From NCBI GenBank assembly GCA_023334545.1, contig JAADVB010000020.1:1-64000 (forward strand): a DNA stretch of 64,000 nt. The letters run 5' to 3'. Positions within the stretch are counted from its first letter, which is position 1, and the number at the start of each line of letters is the position of its first letter. The stretch comes from Salisapilia sapeloensis (Eukaryota; Oomycota; Peronosporomycetes; Peronosporales; Salisapiliaceae). The notes below the pieces were generated by a model that saw nothing but the letters and a program-made list of their open reading frames with translations, searched no databases and had not been told where the DNA came from. A program made the position numbers and the translations under genes. Below, piece by piece: positions 57,098 through 64,000 of the stretch.

Positions 57098-57402
57098 GGT
57101 GCTCCAATGTACTCGTTCGCTCCGAGATGTACAGGTCCAGTGTGTCCTAACTCGGAATGACTGGAGAAGGCGATTTTACATACAAAAAGTCAATGGACAG
57201 ACTGATCTGCTTTAGTGGTCGCATATCGATCGTTTTAGTGAGACACCTGGTTCGAACTTCAACTGCACTGATACATGCTATTTATAGGGATCGGTCCCAG
57301 TCCTGGGGGTGATTCAGAGCTATAATACATTCTGACGGCTGAGCGATCGCTCCACTAGTTTCTCAGATACACATTTTACCTTTTTATAAGCTTGACACCG
57401 CC

Positions 57403-58241
57403 ATGCCGAACGAGTCACCGAGTAACATGCGTCGTACAATGATCAAAAGTACCGTGGGCACTGTGAAGCATCCAGCCTATGATCTTCCAAATCATAAGGA
57501 CTCTTCCTATACGTATGGCTACTTGCTTCCTCGAGACCCAGAGTCGGCTGGACAGGTTATCAGCAAGTGGGTGGAAGCCACACCGTCACCTGCTGCCCAA
57601 TCTGGCCGCAGCTTTGTCGAAACAAATAGACAAGCGGTCACACACGGGTACATGTAGCTGCATTAAAATGGCCGATAAGATCGATGCTAATGAAACCTAT
57701 TCATATTATAGATACATCACTCCAGCTGAGAATCGAAAATTCGCTGCAGAGCACCCAGAGATTCTTGTCAAGACGGGCAAGAAGAAGAAACGTGGGGGTT
57801 CACCTCGGACTGACATGGTGTACGGAGTGAAATCAAAGTATGCGATATTATCAATTAAATTGGTTAAAAGACGCTTATTCTGATTGTAATATAGACCGTC
57901 GGAGGATGTCTCTGCATTGGTTCAAGCGCGACATACTGATTTCCGACAAGAGAACTCTGTCTATCCAGATCTGAGCGGAATGCGAGTGAAAGGAGTACGT
58001 TGCTTCCTTCCGCTGTACATGCAGCCGAACATGCACTTATGTTAATGAATAGAAACTTCCGCTTCCTCGCGAGACGAGGTCCTCGGTTTACAAGGATGTC
58101 CGCTTGAACGAGAGATTTGCGGAAAAGGATCCTGGTGAACTGTTTAAGATGTCTAAATTCAAGAAAGTTGACAGCGTTTACAAGACCCAACCAACGCACA
58201 CTCGCTCTGCGTCCATGGAAGACGATGAAAATCAAGAATAG
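57403..58241 (+). CDS. CFAP77: CFAP77-like cilia- and flagella-associated protein
   Basis: Four exons read in frame. The pattern SYTYGYLLPRD, then AGQVISKWVEATPSPAAQSG, SFVETNRQAVTHGYITPAEN and DMVYGVKSK fits CFAP77 (C9orf171). That protein is an axonemal microtubule inner or tip-associated protein in ciliated organisms. The C-terminus is Lys-rich. The gene supports flagellate zoospores together with the C2CD3-like and DZIP1-like genes. Upstream, CACATTTTACC (57371-57381) partly resembles an oomycete initiator. CFAP77 is assigned from memory of its conserved pattern and is somewhat tentative. Confidence 0.7.
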
Positions 58242-58700
58242 TCTCTTTTCATATATCAGCGATACTAGCACGAGCTACATATAATACACCATCTGCTTTC
58301 TTTATATAGCTCGTATTCGTCTATCTACACTTTGATAGAGTAGGAATTCGAATGTATCACTATCTAAAGCTAGTTAATTGTAAATTCTCTGGCATGGTCA
58401 GGATGATCAACTTCATGAATCAACTACGCTAGCTCATCAAGTTGTTTCGAGCCTACATCTACAACAGTAACTGACTGCTTCAAGACTGATCCTATTTCTT
58501 AAAATCTTCTATAAACTAGTAGTCACAGAATGGACACGTGCAAACTAAATAGCAAGTGTTTAAATTCACTACTGGAGTCAATCTGACATTGATAAATTCC
58601 ATTGCTTCCAAGTATCCTTACAACAAATACCGTATCAACACTTTGATCGCCAGCAGTGGTATTCTATGGTTTACACTAAATTTGGACACAAGTCAGATCT
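58242..58700. other. Intergenic, no supported feature
   Basis: This AT-rich stretch lies between CFAP77 and the glucosidase II beta gene, both on the plus strand. It contains no open frame of coding character and no repeat that I can support. It should include the promoter of the latter gene. Confidence 0.5.
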
Positions 58701-60853
58701 ATGATGCGGACCTCGATCCGAAGCGCTGTCTGCGTTCTTGTAGCATTCTCCATTAGCTACTCGGTTGCTGAGGATGCTCAGTTTGTACGGGGTGTACCTC
58801 TGAATGACCAAGCTCGGTTCCATGATGAATTCAGCTGCCTTGTAAATGGCCAAAGACAGCATCTGAACTTTGCACGTGTCAATGACGATTTTTGCGATTG
58901 CGATGACGGCTCAGATGAACCTGGAACTGCTGCTTGCTCTCACCATGAGATGGCTAGCTTTCACTGTACGAACGGTGGATACTTTCCCCATAATGTATGC
59001 TTCGTATAGACCTACTATGTCCATGCAAAGTACAACAGAATGATATATGACAATCTCATATCACTCTTGCATTAGATCCATACATCTCGGGTGAATGACG
59101 GTGTCTGTGATTGCTGTGATGGGCTAGATGAATACACTACCATCAATGCCAATTGCCCAAACACTTGCGCACAGGACGCGAAGGTCTATCGTGAAAAGGC
59201 AGAAGCGCGTCTTGAAGACGTTCTAAAGGGATACGAAGAGCGACAAAAAGTTTTGCAGAACAAGATAGCTAGCTACTTTTCAGGAATGGAAGCAACTGAA
59301 TCAGCTACGGAAGAACTTTTATCGTCCTTGGAACACTTAAAGCATACTGTGCAGTGGTATAAAGAAAAAGAAGAAAGAAAAGAAGAGATGATGCGCATTG
59401 AAAAAGCACGTATCGATCAGACCAATGGGGCACAAGCAGACAAGCGTGTTTGTGAAGCTGGACAAGATGATGAGTCTTGCCAAAATCCTCTAGACGATAG
59501 CAATTTGGCTATGGACGAAACCGATGAAGACTTGGAACTACTGCAAGCTGCCAATACAGACCAGAAGATCAGTACTGAAGACCATGCTCCCGTTGAGGAA
59601 AGCACGCGTCATATTCGTACTCTCGTTGATATGTCCGATGGCACAAGAGTCTCTCTTGGAGAGTACATCAACATAGCTTCTCATCCAAAGAGGTAAGACA
59701 CTTGTGCCTTTTTAAATAGCAAAGACACATCCAACAGTTGGACAATAGGAAGCGTCCCAAGTCGATTGAAGAGATGAAACGAGAAGATTTTCTAGGTCCT
59801 CTCTTCAACGGAGGGCCGGAAGGTAGAAAGCGATTTGGATTATACGCTCTTCGTGCTCTAGGTACGTTTTCCATTTTGCATAAGTCGAGTAGCAGCAAAT
59901 GATCTCAGTCGTATGATAGGACTAATGGTGGCACCAGTACGTGGTGTGGTGGATCTGGTGCTCTTTGTACCTCGTCTCATCGCTGATGGTCTTGCAGAAA
60001 CTGCCATCGTATCGTATTTACCGACGTACAAACCCTTATATCAACAGATGTGGTTCCGGCGACTCGCCGACGGACAGGTTTACGAAGCTTATGCTGGTTT
60101 CTCATGGAGCTGTCGCGTCGTTTGGGATGCACCCATCTTCTTCTATCGCTACCTATTGTACGTTCACACCTCGCTGATATACTTTTTGTACAAAGGATAA
60201 CGTGTTTTTAGTCCAACCGTCGACTACAGTGTCACGACACCAGAAGCAGAGTCTCTTCGGAACATACTAAAGGAAGTAGAGAATGACATCACTAAAGTCA
60301 AGTTGGAGAAAGAAGAGAAGAGGAAAGCGATGAACCAGGACTATGGTCCGGATCGCGCTTTCTTTGACTGGAAAGACACTTGCTTTGAAAAACAGATCGA
60401 GGTGCGTTACTTTTAATATCTGTGGCCTGCATCTGGGATTAATATGTGATCCTGGTATGTTTGCTGGTGGGAATAGAAATACAAGTACAAATTCTGTGGC
60501 TTCAAGGACATTCGACAAGATAAATTGAGCATTGGTAAGTGGGACCGATGGGGTGCTCCTAAACAGAACGAAGATGGTTCAGTGGACTACACTCGAATGC
60601 AGTTTGCCAACGGACAAAAGTGCTGGAATGGACCGAAGAGGTGGGTGCTTACCATGTTGTATATATACTGATAGACTCGTCTCACGTTTAAACTAGATCC
60701 GTCGATGTGCATCTCGAGTGCGGTGGTGAGAATGAGATCAAACGTGTGGATGAGCCAGCCACTTGCGCATACGAAATGACTGTGGCGACTCCGCTAATGT
60801 GCACGGAAGAAAAAGTTGTAGAGGCCAGGACCGCACTTGCTTTCTGGACTTAA
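58701..60853 (+). CDS. PRKCSH: Glucosidase II beta subunit (PRKCSH) with an unusual hydrophobic insert
   Basis: Seven exons read in frame. A signal peptide starts at 58701 (SIRSAVCVLVAFSISYSVAE). Two LDL-receptor class A-like repeats follow: NDDFCDCDDGSDEPGTAAC and VNDGVCDCCDGLDEYTT. Next is an acidic coiled coil, then an MRH domain: KYKFCGFKDIRQDKLSIGKW, CWNGPKR, HLECGGENEI and CAYEMTVATPLMC. MRH Cys residues pair as in lectin domains. The subunit holds the catalytic alpha subunit in the ER and recruits N-glycans. Between the coiled coil and MRH lies a segment of about 90 residues with hydrophobic runs (MIGLMVAPVRGVVDLVLFVP). It could dip into a membrane. I know of no counterpart in human PRKCSH. 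The tail ends AFWT, without an obvious HDEL signal. Confidence 0.88.
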
Positions 60854-61407
60854 TTTCAGCTTTCATTCCAATTGGTGTCTTGTCTTTTTCTGTTGCGTCT
60901 ACAGCATTCAATTGCTGACCTAGATATCGTGATGCCGTAGGATGAAGGATGTAGCTACGCAAAGTAGTCATGGATGACATGGTTGACCACAATCTGCGTT
61001 GGACGGTCGATTAATGGGATTTTAATCGTAGATATATATCCAGCAACAACTCTTTATGATGCATGTTCAGGTGAAGTGATGTGGTGATTAAGATGACTCA
61101 CGACTACCTTATTATATCACTATGTAGTACTCCCGAGTGTCCTTGTCGCAGAGTCATATAGAGAGATGCGTATAGATGCTCCACATTGGACACTCAACAT
61201 TCACAAAGACTGATTCATCTACTATCTGTATGTAAGCTTGACGGTCTAGATTAGCAAATACAGATTGTCGACGTGCCATTCGAGAGAGGCACGCGCAATG
61301 TATCTTTCCAGTTTGTCTGAACTGAAGCGGGGGCGAATGCGTCGGAACCAACGATACGCTGCCCACGTCATTCTGATGAACCATATCATATTCACTTTTA
61401 GCACATC
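60854..61407. other. Intergenic, no supported feature
   Basis: No open frame with coding character is present. The promoter of the transporter gene must lie here. An initiator-like match at 61386-61401 is listed separately. Confidence 0.5.
61386..61401 (+). promoter_or_regulatory. Possible oomycete initiator-like element
   Basis: TCATATTCACTTTTAG approximates the TCATTYYNCAWTTT pattern and lies seven bases before the ATG of the transporter gene. The match is weaker than at 15202 and could be chance. Confidence 0.4.
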
Positions 61408-63147
61408 ATGGACAAAGCCGTCGACAGATTTTCGGAGCCCATGATCAGTCCACAGTACATGAAAAAAGAAGATACTTCACCTGGTAACCAATATCAGTCG
61501 GGCAAAACACCTGATCATCTCGAAGGAGGCGCTCTTCGTCCAGGTGGTGCTGCCAACATCTACAGCAAGGAAAATATCGGACTGGTACTTCAGTATGCCG
61601 CTCTTGGTGCCATCAATGGATCCATTTACGGAATCAGTATGTATACATATTTCAATTTTCTAGGTTACCACATGGACTGACAAGCGCTTTTAGTCTATCC
61701 GCTTTTGAACAACTACCTTCGCATGTCAGGGGTAGCAACGGCGACTGCCAGAGTACTCGCGAGGCTTCCTTGGTCCTTTCGAATGTTCTTTGGTCTCTTA
61801 TCCGATTGCTTTCCCATTATGAACAACCGCCGTCGCCCATACATGGTCATCGGTTGGACAGTCACTGCCATTAGTTTGCTTCTAATGGCCGTGTTACCAC
61901 TCGATGATCCATACTACCCTGAGCCACAATTTGCTCGGATCTCTCCTGCCAACTTAACGATGGAGCAAGTCGACTCGTTCAACACCAATGCACCGGATAG
62001 TGGCATTAAGTACGTTCTCCTAATCATCTTGGCCGACCTCGGTATGGTGGTAGCGATTGCCGCATCCGACGGTTTGGTCGTAGAGTTGGAGCAACGAGAA
62101 ACAGAAGCTAATCGTGGCCGGGTCCTTTCATCTGTACAAGTTGCTAAACAGTTAATGGTGATCCTCGCTTCCGCCATGGTAGGCTTTGGTCTCAATGGTC
62201 CGGATTATGGTGGCTCGTTCTCAGGGTCTATGGGATTTCCGGCTATCATGGGTGTCTGCGCGGCTTTCGCTATCCTTGCTGCTGCTTCCGCTTGGTTCTT
62301 TGTAAAAGAAGGCGAAGGACAAAAGCAAAAGTTTCGAGACTACATGCACAGCATCTACGATCTATTGCAAGAACGCGTTGTGTATCAACTCATCGGATTC
62401 AACTTCCTGTACTATCTCTTTAACCGCATGAGTGTTACAGCCGTCAGTCCCATTCAAAGTGTATGGGCAGGTGTCGAGCCTGTGAATGATGCGCTTTCAA
62501 ACATCCTGTCGGCTCTCATCACATCCCTCACTCTTTACTCTGTGAAGAAATGGGGCCTCAGCTGGAGTTGGCAAGCTGTCATCGTCACATCTCAAGTCGC
62601 TGTCGTTGTTATTGACTGCATTCCGACTTACCTAACGATCTGGAATGTGCTACGTAGCCAATGGTTCTGGCTCGGACCTCCATTGCTTGAAGACGTCCCA
62701 GATTCCATCACTCGCCTCGTAGGTCAATTCGCAACTCTAGAGATCATTGAGCCTGGGAATGAAGGAGCGATCTTTGGACTGATGAGTTCGTGCACTAGCA
62801 TCTCTGCTCCATTCGCGACGGTGATCTATAAGAACATTGACGCAAACTTTGACATCGCACTCACGGACCTCCAACGCGATGACACGGATGTTCGCAATCA
62901 AGTGACCTACGTGTACATCATCGCTCATGCATTCCAACTCGCTTCTATCATTTGGGTTTTGATGCTATTGCCTCGTCAGAAGAATGAAACTCAGGAGCTT
63001 AAACGCTCTGGAGGGAAGAGCAATGTCATGGGAATCGCAACGATCATTATCTTCGCTTTCTGTCTTATCTGGGCAGTCATGACGAATCTCATGACGATTT
63101 TCCCATCAACTTCTTGTCTCAAACTGGCTGGAGGAACTGGCTGCTAA
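61408..63147 (+). CDS. Folate-biopterin transporter family membrane protein
   Basis: Two exons (61408-61636 and 61694-63147) encode about 560 residues with roughly 12 predicted membrane spans. The family signature near the first spans is VYPLLNNYLRMSG, then LPWSFRMFFGLLSDC, NNRRRPYMVIGW and LIILADLGMVVAIAASDGLV followed by VE. The central loop is charged (KEGEGQKQKFRDYMH). The family is part of the major facilitator group and is expanded in oomycetes. It moves folates or biopterins in some members, but the substrate cannot be inferred here. The protein ends with hydrophobic IATIIIFAFCLIWAVM and a short tail containing a CLKLAGGTGC segment. Confidence 0.85.
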
Positions 63148-64000
63148 GGAGTGCTTTGGTAAGATTTGCTGTGAGTCGTCAGACAAACTAGTTGGAGCGT
63201 AGATAATGACTGAACACGTGGTAACTTTAATACAAAATTCTAGGTTACCACATTATGCCTTCAAGCTTTGACTTTTGTTTGCCATGATGCAATCAATATA
63301 CAGCAGCGGTGTACTCGTTCTTAACGACTCGTAGCAGATAGTCCTCCACTACATGACTTGCGTCGATGGCGTAGAAAGAATCTATTTGAATATTTTAGAA
63401 ATCCTCCTTTACCATGTAACTGTAGGTCAGAAGTCCCATAGTACCAACTCCATCTCACATCTCATCATGACAGTAAAGATAAAAGTTGTGAAGCTACGCT
63501 GAATGCATCCATTGGAAGGTACCACCTTCCTCTAGTAGATTGATCGATCAACTCATCGGATAGGCATTAGTTATCGCCAGCATTTCTAATGACTCTACAC
63601 AAACCACCAAGTACCGTTCGAATATGAACATGCGTCATAACCAACATTACCATTTCCCGTGCATCGCTATCGTGAAGCACACAAGTATTCTACTTTTTTT
63701 AATTCGAACTTGCAAGTAACATCCTCGTATTTTACAATGTCTGTTCGTGCCTATGTTCTGTAGAGCTATGGATCTTCCAGAGCTTTCCCTCTGCACCCTC
63801 TTTAACAACACGTCACCAACAGTCATGGCGACAAGTATGTGCAATGTTGCGTAGGCATGAAGTAGACGCGATGCAAGAGCGTTACATCTTTCTTTCGACC
63901 GTAGGAGGATAAGATGGAAAGTGGACGCAAGATCGAACACCTAGTCGAGCCTTCCTCTAGCAACTACCACACTCGATCCTCTTGACATCATGTACCAAAG
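63148..64000. other. Right end, no supported gene
   Basis: The 3' flank of the transporter gene contains short open frames only. One minus frame (63940-63647) of 97 residues has no recognisable domain. I find no RNA gene or repeat here. Confidence 0.5.

Noticed and set aside
57210-57290. Possible tRNA, because of GGTTCGAAC and a GTGGTCGC-like A-box
   Set aside because: The bases around TTCGAA do not form a T-stem, and no acceptor stem pairs across the region.
61655-63260. 16-base exact match (TTCTAGGTTACCACAT) in the transporter intron and its 3' flank
   Set aside because: A 16-base match is expected about once by chance in a window of this size, and the flanks do not align.
63647-63940. 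97-codon minus-strand frame near the right end
   Set aside because: It has no recognisable domain, no splice partners and a composition like non-coding DNA.

Overview
This window is a gene-dense piece of a nuclear genome, most probably from an oomycete (Stramenopiles). Three things support this. Introns are short (mostly 50-70 bases, GT...AG, starts such as GTACGT or GTATGT). Genes are packed on both strands with gaps of only tens to hundreds of bases. The gene set includes START plus FYVE-like proteins, WW-cyclin fusions, folate-biopterin transporter family members and CCT-motif proteins. Two sites just upstream of genes (15202 and 61386) resemble the oomycete initiator element. Three genes for centriole or cilium proteins (C2CD3-like, DZIP1-like, CFAP77-like) suggest a species that still makes flagellate zoospores, which argues against the downy mildews that lost flagella. 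A white-rust (Albugo-like) genome is a reasonable guess but is not proven here.

Layout. 1-1663 has no convincing gene but carries a diverged duplicated block. 1664-8891 (minus) holds a START/FYVE-like protein, a tepsin-like AP-4 accessory protein with a PDZ domain, and a large PDZ protein. 9437-10950 (plus) is a THUMPD3-like tRNA methyltransferase in six exons. 11070-15140 holds a coiled-coil RING protein and, divergent from it, a WASHC3 (CCDC53)-like WASH-complex subunit. 15224-17958 is a tandem array of three short-chain dehydrogenases with two, one and no introns. 18238-20440 is a LEKR1-like coiled-coil protein. 20500-31032 is a head-to-head pair of C2CD3-like and DZIP1-like genes. 31124-44644 holds a COA7-like Sel1 protein, a WW-cyclin, a 1,410-residue leucine-rich-repeat protein, a CCCH/DEDDh exonuclease, an ETFRF1-like LYR protein and two divergent CCT-motif genes.

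44761-55163 holds a UBE2J-type E2 enzyme, mitochondrial GatB, an SDF2-like MIR protein, a PDZ/UBA-like protein, an XRN2/RAT1 exoribonuclease and an unrecognised acidic protein. 55237-63147 holds an F-box protein with membrane segments, a NIFK-like RRM protein, CFAP77, glucosidase II beta subunit and a folate-biopterin-type transporter. 63148-64000 has no supported gene.

Most genes are single housekeeping genes without operon logic. Functional themes do recur: ER quality control (glucosidase II beta, SDF2-like, UBE2J), mitochondrial assembly (GatB, COA7, ETFRF1), cilium assembly (C2CD3, DZIP1, CFAP77) and endosomal trafficking (tepsin-like, WASHC3, START/FYVE). Exon structures were assembled by eye from splice signals and reading frame, so individual start codons and junctions carry some uncertainty. 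I found no CRISPR array, insertion sequence, intact transposon, rRNA or tRNA.
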